Shown one piece after another: positions 8,251 to 17,697 of a DNA stretch of 64,000 nucleotides. Source of the stretch: Actinomycetota bacterium. Its GTDB lineage: Bacteria; Actinomycetota; Actinomycetes; Nanopelagicales; Nanopelagicaceae. The stretch is from positions 124,001-188,000 of the forward strand of contig WLIT01000001.1 of the NCBI GenBank assembly GCA_009726125.1, read 5' to 3'. The translations under genes were made by a program, and so were the position numbers. Positions within the stretch are counted from its first letter, which is position 1. Every line of letters begins with the position of its first letter. The notes under the pieces were generated by a model that saw only the letters and a list, made by a program, of their open reading frames with translations, was not told where the DNA came from and made no database searches.

Positions 8251-8273
8251 ACATCCGAGAAGTCGGCTTTAGG

Positions 8274-8279
8274 TAGGCT
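8274..8279 (+). promoter_or_regulatory. -10 hexamer of proC (leaderless)
   Basis: TAGGCT is followed by exactly 6 bases and the proC ATG at 8286. No Shine-Dalgarno is present. Confidence 0.6.
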
Positions 8280-8285
8280 TCTCTT

Positions 8286-9110
8286 ATGTCAATGCAATCT
8301 TCGTTCTCAACTTCCAAATACCAAGTTGGTCTAATCGGTGTTGGTGTTATGGGAGAGGCTTTAATTTCGGGACTCGTATCATCTAGATTTCCAAAGGCGC
8401 AAATTGTCTTTACGGAAAAGCGCACGGATCGAGCCCGTGAGATCTCCACGAAATATGGCGCTCGGGCCCTTGAATTAAGTGAGCTTGCAAAAAGCAGTGA
8501 CGTTATCTTGTTGGTAGTTAAGCCTCAGGATCTAGCAGATTTATTAGCAGCAATCGCTCCAGATTTAAATAAGAGCGCACTTCTTGTCTCGTTTGCTGCT
8601 GGTAAAACTACGAAATTCATAAGTGAGAAAACTTCGGAGAAAGTTTCAGTAATCAGAGTAATGCCAAATACTCCAACGCTTATCGGAGAAGGAATGGCAG
8701 CAATTTCGCTAGGCGCTAATGTGAGCCAAGAACAGGCTAAATTTGTCGTTGATTTTCTTGCCACCTGTGGCAAAGTAATTTCCGTAGATGAAAAATTGCA
8801 AGATGCCGTAACTGCTGTGAGTGGTTCTGGCCCAGCATATTTCTTCGCATTCGTAGAGGAAATTATCAGGTCTGGCATCGCACTAGGTTTATCGGAAGAG
8901 CAGGCTTCGACTCTTGCTATTCAAACAATCGTAGGTTCAGCGGCAATGTTGGAACAATCCGGCAAGAGCGCTACGACACTTCGTGAGAATGTAACGAGTC
9001 CAAATGGAACAACAGCGGCCGCTCTTAAAGTTTTTAAAGATGCAAATTTTGGTGAAATAATTGAGAAGGCAATGACTGCAGCGCGGGATCGGTCCCAGGA
9101 GCTAGCGTGA
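8286..9110 (+). CDS. proC: Pyrroline-5-carboxylate reductase
   Basis: Last step of proline synthesis: reduces 1-pyrroline-5-carboxylate with NAD(P)H in the cytoplasm. The 274 residues start, after a short polar leader, with the Rossmann motif GLIGVGVMGEALISGL, have the conserved VIRVMPNTPTLIGEGM, and end with the dimerisation region containing GSGPAYFFAF and LRENVTSPNGTTAAAL, all family signatures. The start follows TAGGCT by 6 bases. It overlaps the next gene by GTGA (4 bases), so a secreted protein of unknown function is translationally coupled to it. Confidence 0.97.
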   Translation: MSMQSSFSTSKYQVGLIGVGVMGEALISGLVSSRFPKAQIVFTEKRTDRAREISTKYGARALELSELAKSSDVILLVVKPQDLADLLAAIAPDLNKSALLVSFAAGKTTKFISEKTSEKVSVIRVMPNTPTLIGEGMAAISLGANVSQEQAKFVVDFLATCGKVISVDEKLQDAVTAVSGSGPAYFFAFVEEIIRSGIALGLSEEQASTLAIQTIVGSAAMLEQSGKSATTLRENVTSPNGTTAAALKVFKDANFGEIIEKAMTAARDRSQELA

Positions 9111-10054
9111 AATTTGGCGTTCTTCTTTTAGTAATTTCCCTCGCATGTTTTACACCAGAAGCAAATGCGGCAATTAAGGTAACACCATCCAAGGCGCCAA
9201 TTACCGTGATTTCTCCGGAAGGATCCGGTGATCAAATTTCTGATTTTATAGTTAACCCAACAGTAATCGCGATTGTTGGGACTATTGAAAGTGGCTTAGC
9301 AAATTTAGTAACCGCGCCAGCTCTAGGCGGAAGTGATGGTTTTATTACTGCTCTTGATAGCTCGAAAGTTAGACTTTGGGATTTGCGATTAGGAAGTACA
9401 AGTGACGATATTGCAACGGCATTAACTAAAGATAAATCAGGATATTTCTGGATTGCTGGTGCCACTTCAAAGCCGATGGAAACCCTTACGTCAACCGTCG
9501 ATACCACCACACTTAATTTGGACTCTGTAGTAATTGATCCTGTTAGTACTCCCATAAATTCTTTAAATAGATTGGTAATTTGGAAAGTTGGAATTACGGG
9601 ACAACTCGCGGAAACTTATTATTTTGATGTTGATGGTGTGATTGCCCCATCAGTCATAAACTTCGATGGAACTAAGCTAAACATAACTGGAAAGATCACA
9701 AAAGATTTGGTTACCCAACAATTCTCGATTTCATTGGATCAATTAGGCACTTTCTCTGGATTTACTCCAGGAAAGATCCCAGCTCCAAAACCACCGGCGA
9801 TTGCGACCATCAAAGCGGGAGTAAATAATTTAAAGAGTTTTATCTCAAAAACAACAATTATTGGCATTTCATCCTGGCGGGCAAAATCCCCGACGCCGGT
9901 AATAGTTAAATATACAAAAACTGGGAAGGCACTCGCTGCAAATTCATTTACCGGAAAGGTCAAGAAGATTCTCTGGCAATCTGGAATTGGGGCAGTTGTT
10001 TTAGTAGAGACGAATTTGGATAATGAAATTCACGTTCTTACAAATATGGCTTAA
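9107..10054 (+). CDS. Secreted protein of unknown function
   Basis: 315 residues starting with a clear Sec signal peptide (hydrophobic 4-15, probable cleavage after EANA near residue 21). The mature part is rich in beta-strand-like segments, with phrases such as GGSDGFITALD, IATALTKDKSGYFWIAG and ISSWRAKSPTPVIVKYTKTG that suggest propeller-like blades. I recognise no catalytic motif and no lipobox or sorting signal. Translation is coupled to proC by a GTGA overlap, and its stop directly abuts the stop of the convergent secreted metalloprotease. Whether it is released or held at the wall cannot be told. Confidence 0.75.
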   Translation: MKFGVLLLVISLACFTPEANAAIKVTPSKAPITVISPEGSGDQISDFIVNPTVIAIVGTIESGLANLVTAPALGGSDGFITALDSSKVRLWDLRLGSTSDDIATALTKDKSGYFWIAGATSKPMETLTSTVDTTTLNLDSVVIDPVSTPINSLNRLVIWKVGITGQLAETYYFDVDGVIAPSVINFDGTKLNITGKITKDLVTQQFSISLDQLGTFSGFTPGKIPAPKPPAIATIKAGVNNLKSFISKTTIIGISSWRAKSPTPVIVKYTKTGKALAANSFTGKVKKILWQSGIGAVVLVETNLDNEIHVLTNMA

Positions 10055-12427
10055 TTAAGGCTTTCTAAATAGGGTCAGTTTTCCCTCACTTGCTATCAAT
10101 GCAAATTTAATCTTATTAATGGTTATCCAGGCCGTAGATTTCGCGGATGCTGCACTTGTTCCTGATATTAAATTAAAAGTCTTATCTACTTTATTAAAAG
10201 TACATATGCGATCTTCACAACCAAAGATAATCGCTGATTCATCAACGGCGATAGGCGAACTTGGCGCACCAAAATAATCAGTCTTTGCGGTATTTGGAAG
10301 CGCTTCAACACCAACGTTGTTCCATTGAATCTGATCTGGCTTTGGAAGTGAAATTACTGATGCCCCCAACCAACTTGCATCCAAAGTTTTTGAATTTAAA
10401 GTAAGAGCAAGGTCATATCCTGCAACTATAGTATTTGTGCTACTTGCTTGAAGTGCTTGATATTTCCAATCTTCAGGAAATGGGCTTTCTCGTGTTGCAA
10501 TTCGGACATCGCCACGAAGTGCACTCTTGTCAGAATTGCTTACTGAAAGGATTGAATCATAGGCAACAGTGACTTTAGTTCCAACACTCTTTGCTCGAAG
10601 GTGGAATGCCACGTCGCCCATAGTTCTGCCATTAATTAGCGAGTCACCATCGACTATTTCATAGCGCCAATTTTTCCCATCGCGAACTGCGCCTAATAAA
10701 ATGCCTTGGCTTTCATCGCGATAAAAAACTTGTTCGCTGGTTAAAGTGATTGCACAAGCGTTAGAAACACTTACATCACTTCCAGTTCTTACCCTTGCCG
10801 CTTGCTTGTAATCCTGAATTATTGGGCCATCGCCATCTATAACTTCATAGCTCCACTTTTTCCCATTATAAGAGGCTCGGCGAAGATCTTTATTTGTTAA
10901 ATCTCCATAATAAAGATTTAAATACTCGGTCTTACCAATCTTATTTGTGCAGATTGAAACGCTTCCAGCAACGCTATTCTTAGTCTTTCCGCTCTTTGTT
11001 CCATCGCCATCGATAGTTTCAATTAGCCATTTCTTACCGCTCCAAGTAGCGAGTTTTAGCAGCCCGTTCTGGGTATCAGAATAAGCAACAACGGTCTTTC
11101 CGGCATACATTGCTGTTGCTAAATACTTACCATCAGCGGTCGGATCGATAATGGTTTTCCGCCAAACACCTTGCGGGATGATTCCATTAGTTGTCGCTTC
11201 AATTGAGATGCCCACTGCATTTTTTGCAGCTAAAGTGAAGGAATAGACCGAACCATTGATAAGCCCAGTAATAACTGCTGGGCTTGAGGTCACAATTTTT
11301 TCAGCCCCAGTTTGGTTTACTTTAATTACATAAGATGAAACTTGTGCAGTGCGTTGGTTAATTGGGGGATCGAAGCTGATAATTGCAGATCTATCACCTA
11401 CTAAAGCTTTCACATTTCTAGGAGTACCTGGAGTTCCAAAAGGTAACCCGGCTGGCGGTTTAGCTAACATGTCATCAAACATCGCCATTAATAACGGCCC
11501 AGGATCATGAAAAACTTCGCCGAGCTTCAAGTTCGGTGACATAACCGCATTTTTGGGATCGTTCTCAAATGTTGCTTCATCTAAGTGGCCTACCGATGAT
11601 CCACCTTCATAAACTTTCGGGGTATACAACTTAGGTTTAATTCCGTTATTTGCCCGTACTCCATTTACACCAGACCAGACAAGAGGTTCAGTTAGAGCTG
11701 TTCCTAAAGCGAGTGATGGTGAATCCAAATCCATTAATCGGCGACCATCTGAAAGTTGAGCATAGGCATCGAAAGGCGTTGGCTGTTGAATGCTGCCGTA
11801 ACCATATAGTGTGTCGTAATCTGCATTTGATAAGAAGCCAAGGCCGTGGCCCATTTCATGCAAAATCATTGATTCGAGATCATATTTCGTGCTTGGACAA
11901 TTTCCATCTGTTCCAAGATAAAGCATTGAACCATTCGTCGAGTTAATTCTAATTGTTACTTCAGGAATTGCCGGTTCAATATCTTCACCTGCAATTGCAT
12001 CCGCAAGTGCCGATGCGTACCACAAATCCTTATCTGGAATATTTTTGAAATTAGAATGAAGTTTTCCAGGTGAAGCTGCCGCGAGTGTTCCTGCGTTTGC
12101 TTGACGTTCCCACAAAATTTGAACTTTTACCGGAACCTGAGAAGCAAAATTCTCTGCCCAAACATCAACTGCAGCATTGATTGCGGGACGATAGATATCT
12201 GGAGTAGTTGTAAAATCAACTTTAAATGAACTCTTTGTAAGCGCTTTCTCTTGGGAAAAAGTTCTAGGTATGGCTCGCTTTGCTACTTGTGGGGCGCCAG
12301 ATTGATCTGCATAAAAATAGAGCCAAGGCGCATCTACCGATTTCACTTCGGATGGAAGCGCGTACGCAGGTGCTACGAAAACGCCGCCAAATAGCGCCGC
12401 AATTAGTAGAAGGTATCTGGCACGCAT
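10055..12427 (-). CDS. Large secreted zinc metalloprotease with fibronectin III domain
   Basis: Extracellular hydrolase of 790 residues. A signal peptide (about 1-23, ending PAYA) precedes a metalloprotease domain with HEMGHGLGF at 190-198 (H190, E191 and H194 zinc/catalytic) and a possible third ligand H281 in SSVGHLDEATF, followed by NAVMSP. A fibronectin type III domain covers about 335-415. The C-terminal part repeats a motif like KWxxExIDGDG three times, suggesting beta-propeller blades. Start chosen at ATG 12427, which follows TAGCGT by 7 bases; a TTG two codons upstream is less likely. Its substrate is unknown; the organism may use it to harvest peptides. Its stop abuts that of the convergent secreted protein. 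Confidence 0.85.
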   Translation of the reverse strand: MRARYLLLIAALFGGVFVAPAYALPSEVKSVDAPWLYFYADQSGAPQVAKRAIPRTFSQEKALTKSSFKVDFTTTPDIYRPAINAAVDVWAENFASQVPVKVQILWERQANAGTLAAASPGKLHSNFKNIPDKDLWYASALADAIAGEDIEPAIPEVTIRINSTNGSMLYLGTDGNCPSTKYDLESMILHEMGHGLGFLSNADYDTLYGYGSIQQPTPFDAYAQLSDGRRLMDLDSPSLALGTALTEPLVWSGVNGVRANNGIKPKLYTPKVYEGGSSVGHLDEATFENDPKNAVMSPNLKLGEVFHDPGPLLMAMFDDMLAKPPAGLPFGTPGTPRNVKALVGDRSAIISFDPPINQRTAQVSSYVIKVNQTGAEKIVTSSPAVITGLINGSVYSFTLAAKNAVGISIEATTNGIIPQGVWRKTIIDPTADGKYLATAMYAGKTVVAYSDTQNGLLKLATWSGKKWLIETIDGDGTKSGKTKNSVAGSVSICTNKIGKTEYLNLYYGDLTNKDLRRASYNGKKWSYEVIDGDGPIIQDYKQAARVRTGSDVSVSNACAITLTSEQVFYRDESQGILLGAVRDGKNWRYEIVDGDSLINGRTMGDVAFHLRAKSVGTKVTVAYDSILSVSNSDKSALRGDVRIATRESPFPEDWKYQALQASSTNTIVAGYDLALTLNSKTLDASWLGASVISLPKPDQIQWNNVGVEALPNTAKTDYFGAPSSPIAVDESAIIFGCEDRICTFNKVDKTFNLISGTSAASAKSTAWITINKIKFALIASEGKLTLFRKP

Positions 12428-12434
12428 GGGCAAA

Positions 12435-12440
12435 ACGCTA
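12435..12440 (-). promoter_or_regulatory. -10 hexamer of the metalloprotease gene (leaderless)
   Basis: On the minus strand TAGCGT is followed by 7 bases and ATG at 12427; no Shine-Dalgarno is visible. Confidence 0.5.
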
Positions 12441-12515
12441 GCAGTCCAACCTTCGGGACACCACTTGATTGGACTCTCTTCGCTTAGAAAAGGCTGGTAA
12501 TAACCATAATTATCA

Positions 12516-12521
12516 TAGAAT
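12516..12521 (+). promoter_or_regulatory. -10 hexamer of the glutaredoxin-like gene (leaderless)
   Basis: TAGAAT is followed by exactly 6 bases and ATG at 12528. The remainder of 12434-12527 shows nothing else recognisable. Confidence 0.55.
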
Positions 12522-12527
12522 TAATAA

Positions 12528-12767
12528 ATGGTTGAAGTAAGCATTTATTCACGGAGCAATTGTCATCTTTGTGATGTGGCCCTAGAAGTTTTAGAGCAGA
12601 TGCAGAGTGAATTTAGCTTCACAATCAATAAGAAATTAATCGATGGCAATCTTGAACTCGAAGAAAAATATGGTGAGAGTGTTCCAGTTATATTAATTAA
12701 CAATGAACCACATGATTTTTTCCGAGTTAATCCAGAGAGATTTAGATCAGTGATGTCCAAACTTTAA
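12528..12767 (+). CDS. Glutaredoxin-like thiol protein
   Basis: A 79-residue thioredoxin-fold protein. The redox motif CHLC lies at residues 12-15 right after the first beta strand (VSIYSRSN), and the cis-proline segment VPVILINNE follows, as in the short glutaredoxin family (DUF836 type). Actinobacterial members act in thiol-disulfide exchange, possibly with mycothiol, but the partner here is unknown. It starts 6 bases after TAGAAT. Its last 4 bases overlap the convergent XPB helicase gene. Confidence 0.88.
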   Translation: MVEVSIYSRSNCHLCDVALEVLEQMQSEFSFTINKKLIDGNLELEEKYGESVPVILINNEPHDFFRVNPERFRSVMSKL

Positions 12768-14416
12768 TCTGGATTAGCACTCAAGACATCGTCAGCATCG
12801 ATAATTCTATAGGCGTATCCCTGTTCAGCAAGGAAGCGTTGACGATTCTGTGCAAAGTCTTGGTCAACAGTATCTCTTGCAACAATTGAATAAAATCTTG
12901 CAGTTCTACCATCAGACTTTGGCCGCAAAATTCTGCCAAGTCGTTGCGCTTCTTCTTGCCGTGATCCAAAAGTTCCTGATACTTGGATGGCGATTGTTGC
13001 ATCTGGTAAATCAATTGAGAAGTTTGCAACCTTCGAAACTACTAAACATTTAATTTCACCAGTGCGATAGAGAGCAAATAGCCTTTCACGCTCTTTAATC
13101 GGAGTATCGCCTTTAATTAAAGGGACGCCAAGTTCGGCGCTCAAAGCATCAAGTTGGTCAATATATTGACCGATAATTAATACTTGTTCTTCACTATGTT
13201 TCTTCGCCAATGCAATCGCAACCTTACGCTTTGTGGCTGTTGTTGAACAGAAACGATATCGATCTTCAGGTTCTGCAGTTGCATAATTTAAACGTTCGTC
13301 TTGTGTTAAATTAACTCGAACTTCAATACAGTCAGCAGGCGCGATGTAACCTTGAGATTCAATTTCTTTCCATGGAACATCAAATCGTTTTGGTCCAATG
13401 AGTGAAAATACTTCGCCTTCCATGCCATCTTCACGAACGAGAGTCGCGGTTAAACCAAGTCGTCTGCGCGATTGAATATCTGCAGTAAATCTAAATATCG
13501 GAGCCGGAAGTAAGTGAACTTCATCGTAAATTATTAAACCCCAGTCAATTGCATCAAAGAGATCTAAGTGGGCATAAACGCCCTGTTTACGCGTTGTCAT
13601 AACCTGATAAGTCGCAATTGTTACCGGGCGAATCTCTTTCTTAGAGCCAGAATACTCACCAATTTCATCTTCATGAAGCGTTGTGCGTTTCAGTAATTCA
13701 TCTCGCCATTGTCTTGCGGCAATCGTGTTTGTAACAAGAATTAAAGTTGTGGCTTTTGCGTGTGCCATAGCAGCAGCGCCAACAATTGTTTTCCCTGCTC
13801 CACAAGGAAGTACTACAACACCTGAGCCACCGTGCCAAAAACCTTCAGCAGCTAGCTCTTGGTATTTGCGGATCTTCCAACCATCTTGAACTAAGTCAAT
13901 CTCATGGTGCTCGCCATCAACATATCCTGCAAAATCTTCTGCTGGCCAACCAAGTTTTAATAGCGCTTGCTTTAAGAATCCGCGCTGGCCTGGATGCACA
14001 ACGATAGTTTCAGCATCGAGTTGAAGTCCCAACATGGGTGCGACTTTCTTGCCTCGAGTGACTTCCTTGAGAACTGCTGGATCATGGGAAACTAAAACCA
14101 GACCATGTACTGGGTGTGCTTCTAACCGCAATCGTCCATAGCGTGACATAGTTTCTGCAACATCAACGAGAAGTGCATGCGGTACCGCAAAACGAGAATA
14201 CTTAAGTAGAACATCGACAACTTGTTCAGCATCATGTCCAGCAGCGCGTGCATTCCAAAGCCCAAGTGGTGTTAAGCGATAGGTATGAATATGTTCAGGT
14301 GATTTTTCAAGTTCGGCAAAAGAGGCTATCGCCCTTCGGCATTCATCACTGAGTGGATGATCAATATCAAGTAAAAGCGTCTTATCACTCTGAACAATTA
14401 GCGGGCCATCAGTCAC
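12764..14416 (-). CDS. XPB/Rad25-family DNA repair helicase
   Basis: Superfamily 2 helicase, the bacterial relative of eukaryotic XPB. The 550 residues have an N-terminal DNA-damage-recognition-like region, then RecA domain 1 with Walker A LPCGAGKT (203-210) and DEVH (298-301), motif GLTATLVRED (321-330), and RecA domain 2 ending with the arginine-rich QRLGRILRP. Mycobacterial Rv0861c is the nearest type. Last gene of a three-gene minus-strand operon; its ATG overlaps the M20 peptidase stop by 8 bases. The first gene of that operon is the usual Rv0862c-like partner. Overlaps the glutaredoxin-like gene by 4 bases at the 3' end. Confidence 0.95.
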   Translation of the reverse strand: MTDGPLIVQSDKTLLLDIDHPLSDECRRAIASFAELEKSPEHIHTYRLTPLGLWNARAAGHDAEQVVDVLLKYSRFAVPHALLVDVAETMSRYGRLRLEAHPVHGLVLVSHDPAVLKEVTRGKKVAPMLGLQLDAETIVVHPGQRGFLKQALLKLGWPAEDFAGYVDGEHHEIDLVQDGWKIRKYQELAAEGFWHGGSGVVVLPCGAGKTIVGAAAMAHAKATTLILVTNTIAARQWRDELLKRTTLHEDEIGEYSGSKKEIRPVTIATYQVMTTRKQGVYAHLDLFDAIDWGLIIYDEVHLLPAPIFRFTADIQSRRRLGLTATLVREDGMEGEVFSLIGPKRFDVPWKEIESQGYIAPADCIEVRVNLTQDERLNYATAEPEDRYRFCSTTATKRKVAIALAKKHSEEQVLIIGQYIDQLDALSAELGVPLIKGDTPIKERERLFALYRTGEIKCLVVSKVANFSIDLPDATIAIQVSGTFGSRQEEAQRLGRILRPKSDGRTARFYSIVARDTVDQDFAQNRQRFLAEQGYAYRIIDADDVLSANPD

Positions 14417-15485
14417 GAATTAATTCCTTAATAAAAGCAGTTAGAAGTTTCACTCGCGACGGAATTGAAGAGAGCAATATTTGTTCATGTGGTGCATGTG
14501 CGCCATCGCCAACAGCGCCGAGGCCATCTAAAACCCGAGCACCTACGGCTGCCGCGAAGTTGCCATCGCTTGCACCGCCGACGGATGCATGGCCTATAGG
14601 TTTCATGCCGATTTCACTCGCTACTTTCTCCAGAATTTCGTAGAGCTCCAAAGTTGCGGATGTTTCTAGCGGTGGTCTATTAACTCCACCAGTAACTTCA
14701 AGCTTCGCTTCAGAATGCGCGGCTACAAGTTTCTTTATTGAACTATCGATGCGAATTAACTCTGTGGTAGAAAATGATCGAATATCAATATCAAGTGTTG
14801 CTAGTGCTGGAACGGTATTTGTTGTAGTACCGGCTCGCATAACGGTAGGAACAACGGTTGTACCAAATTCTGGATTGGCAAGCTGGGCTACCTCAATAAC
14901 AATTGCGGCAATTTCTGTTGTCGCATTAATTCCTTTTTCGGGTTCTAACCCGGCATGTGATGCGCGGCCGTGAAGTGCAATTTGATACATCGCAGTTCCT
15001 TTGCGACCTGTTTTAACTTTTCCATTTAACGATGCTTCTAAGACCAGAACTGCACTTGCTGACTTTGAAACTCTCTCAATCAACGCTCTCGAGGTCTGAC
15101 TTCCAAGTTCTTCATCAGTCGTCGCAATAATCGCAACCTTCGAATGTGCGCCAGAAATTTCTTTAACTGCATAAATTGCTTGGAGAAAACCCGCCTTCAT
15201 ATCGAAAATTCCTGGGCCTTTTGCAATATCGCCAGTAACGCTCCATGTTGGAAGATATGAACCAGTTGGCCAAACGGTATCTAAGTGAGCGAGTAGAACG
15301 ATTTCAGGGTTCTTGCTACCCCACCAAAAAACTGGGCGACCATTCTCCTCAACAATTTCTGCAGCAGGGTTCAAGTTCTCTTCTGCAATTTTTACTGCAA
15401 GTTCAACTACTCCGCGGCAAGCTTTCAAGTCTTCACTTGGTGATTCAAATTCAACAAGTTTCTGCAAATCTTCGATGAAGGCCAT
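14409..15485 (-). CDS. M20-family metallopeptidase (glutamate carboxypeptidase-like)
   Basis: Two-zinc exopeptidase of 358 residues. Metal and catalytic residues are in place: H67 and D69 in LLAHLDTVWP, D95 in GIFDMKAG, E125-E126 in TTDEELGS, and a C-terminal histidine in GAVGDGAHAPHEQI. The dimerisation (lid) domain is recognisable from KTGRKGTAMYQIALHG. The family includes carboxypeptidase G2, DapE, ArgE and di/tripeptidases; the sequence looks most like the glutamate carboxypeptidase branch, but the substrate is uncertain. It lies between the Rv0862c-like gene (14 bases upstream) and XPB (8-base overlap), an odd place for a peptidase. Confidence 0.85.
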   Translation of the reverse strand: MAFIEDLQKLVEFESPSEDLKACRGVVELAVKIAEENLNPAAEIVEENGRPVFWWGSKNPEIVLLAHLDTVWPTGSYLPTWSVTGDIAKGPGIFDMKAGFLQAIYAVKEISGAHSKVAIIATTDEELGSQTSRALIERVSKSASAVLVLEASLNGKVKTGRKGTAMYQIALHGRASHAGLEPEKGINATTEIAAIVIEVAQLANPEFGTTVVPTVMRAGTTTNTVPALATLDIDIRSFSTTELIRIDSSIKKLVAAHSEAKLEVTGGVNRPPLETSATLELYEILEKVASEIGMKPIGHASVGGASDGNFAAAVGARVLDGLGAVGDGAHAPHEQILLSSIPSRVKLLTAFIKELIRD

Positions 15486-15499
15486 GGGATAAGTCTGCC

Positions 15500-17656
15500 T
15501 TACTTTGCCGGACTGACGCCGGTGATTCTTGGAATCCTAAAGCTCTGCATCTCACCAGTAGCGTGATCTCTAGCAATAAGCGTGCCTAGTGAAATAGAAA
15601 TCGGATCAATTAGTCGATTAGAAACCCCACCATTTGTATCGGCATAGCCAATCGTAAGACTTGCTTGTTCTTCAATATATTGATGCAGTAAATCCAAAGT
15701 TTCATTTGCGGTTGTACGAGGAACCTCACGTGGCTTATGTGAACTCGCTTTTTCACCAGTACGTAGCGTGCGTACCGCGGCTTTTATTATTATTTCACTA
15801 GGTGCATGAGTTTCACTTAAAACTCTTGGTGGTCTCGGTCTAGATTTCGCTCGCCGGATTGCAGGTGCAGAGATAAGAATCCCACTTGCATTCTCAGCGG
15901 CAGGCAAGTAATTCGCTTCACGAAGTGTTGCAATTACATCTCCAGGTTCGACATCACAAACTAGAACTTGCGAAGCCAATTTACGGAAGCGAAGAGGTTC
16001 CAACTTTCTATCATGCAAGATTTGAGTAACCAATCCTTCATCTTCGCAACGGATATAGGATTGTGCCGAACCAACACGTAAACGTCCGTGACGCTTTGCA
16101 ACATCATTGATTAAATATTCCAGCGGTTGTGGCACGGGTGTCTTTGAAGTTTTCTTTAAGAAATCTTTAATCTGTTCGCCAGTTTGACCATGATCCAAAC
16201 CACGTCGAATTGAACTTTCACTGAAACGATATACAGATGCACCGCCTCGACTCTCGATATCCGCAATTGTTCCAATCATGTTTGCGAGTTCCACAGTTAA
16301 TGGACCAGGCGCAATCGCACTGTTATCCGCCTGAATCAAAATATGATCAACAGGTTTAGGAAGCGCGCCCTCGACACCTAAATCATCAGCTTCACCGAGG
16401 AATGCAATTCCAAATTCTGACAGCGCTCCTTGGCCAGTAAGGCCAAGCCATTCTGCTTCGCGAAGGGTCCACTCAATATATTCCGCGTTGAATCTTTGTG
16501 GCATCTGCCAAGCAATAATTTCTTGAAGCGTTTTTAAATCTGGATCTAACTCTAAATTCTGCGACAAGATATTTAAAGTTACCTTACGCATAGATGCAAT
16601 ACCTGCGCGATCTAGCTCGGGTCCAAGGGGTGCAATATTTTTCTCGCCAGCTTTTCCAACGAGCCCACTTACACGTGAAGTTTCTAGCCATAAATTAACG
16701 AGGGCGCTCCATCTCTCTTCAAGAGATCTCGACATCCAAATATCAAAGGAGTTTGTCGGCAATATTTGATCATCTGTATCTATAACAATTAAGCCGCCCA
16801 AATAAAGTACTTCAGCAACGAGCGCCACACAATTTTCAGATACCCCAAGGTGATCCGCACTTCTTTTCAGATCACGAATTCCAAGGCCACCTGAACGAAG
16901 TGCTGTCGGAGGTTCATCAGACCAGTGATGGGCAAGCTCTTCACACCATCTCAAGAAGTTAGAAATATTTGCAATTGCAGCGCGATCAACATCACGTTGT
17001 TTGCGACCGGCCCCAGTGAATTTCTTTGCAAACGGCGTGAACTCTTTTAAAACTTTTCCACCGCGAAGATGCATTCCAACTTCTCGGGGTAGAACGACAG
17101 TTCGGGAATCCATCACCATTAAATAATTATTTTCTAATAACCAACCAATTGCTTTTCCTGGCGATTTGATATTTGCAACTTGTCCTCGAGGTGGACCCCA
17201 AGTTAGCCGTTCAAGTACTGCAGCTGAATCTGCAGGAATATCTTTTAAGCCTTTGAAATCTATCTTCTTGATGGATTGTGGACCTAGCCCTGCTGGCTCA
17301 TGTCCTATTAAATGAGGGAGATTTCCCGGTAATCTAAATTTGCTGCCATCTTTATATACAAGCCCCGCCGCCCATAGGCGCGGAAGTTCATCGCCAGCAT
17401 CTGGTGTTGTAATTGAAAGCAACTCTGCTTTGGAAAATGGTGAATTTAACGTGCAAGTCGCAGCTAAAACTTCTAATTGAAATTTATTTAGAGATTCCAA
17501 AGCGCGCATCAAACTCGGTGTTGAGTTTGCCCGAGCAGAAAGCGCGGATAAATCAGTGGGAACTGGAGATAGCAAGTCTGGGCGAACCTGGAAAAGCTCG
17601 GCAATTGCAGCATCGCTGCGAGCACGCAATTCATCGGCGAAAGAGTTAACAGACAT
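15500..17656 (-). CDS. XPB-associated protein with Ssl2-like helicase C-terminal barrel domain
   Basis: A 718-residue actinobacterial protein that normally sits next to the XPB helicase gene (Rv0862c type). No Walker A is present. The N-terminal half is helical with winged-helix-like stretches; a segment near ADNSAIAPGPLTVELANMI matches the barrel domain shared with XPB/Ssl2; the C-terminus around TIGYADTNGGVSNRLIDPIS resembles a WYL-like ligand-binding fold. Its activity is unknown; partnership with the helicase is inferred from gene order, here with an M20 peptidase gene inserted between. No clear leaderless -10 precedes the ATG. Confidence 0.85.
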   Translation of the reverse strand: MSVNSFADELRARSDAAIAELFQVRPDLLSPVPTDLSALSARANSTPSLMRALESLNKFQLEVLAATCTLNSPFSKAELLSITTPDAGDELPRLWAAGLVYKDGSKFRLPGNLPHLIGHEPAGLGPQSIKKIDFKGLKDIPADSAAVLERLTWGPPRGQVANIKSPGKAIGWLLENNYLMVMDSRTVVLPREVGMHLRGGKVLKEFTPFAKKFTGAGRKQRDVDRAAIANISNFLRWCEELAHHWSDEPPTALRSGGLGIRDLKRSADHLGVSENCVALVAEVLYLGGLIVIDTDDQILPTNSFDIWMSRSLEERWSALVNLWLETSRVSGLVGKAGEKNIAPLGPELDRAGIASMRKVTLNILSQNLELDPDLKTLQEIIAWQMPQRFNAEYIEWTLREAEWLGLTGQGALSEFGIAFLGEADDLGVEGALPKPVDHILIQADNSAIAPGPLTVELANMIGTIADIESRGGASVYRFSESSIRRGLDHGQTGEQIKDFLKKTSKTPVPQPLEYLINDVAKRHGRLRVGSAQSYIRCEDEGLVTQILHDRKLEPLRFRKLASQVLVCDVEPGDVIATLREANYLPAAENASGILISAPAIRRAKSRPRPPRVLSETHAPSEIIIKAAVRTLRTGEKASSHKPREVPRTTANETLDLLHQYIEEQASLTIGYADTNGGVSNRLIDPISISLGTLIARDHATGEMQSFRIPRITGVSPAK

Positions 17657-17697
17657 AACTGCCCTACTTTACCGAGTTTTAGGCGCTACTTCGACCG

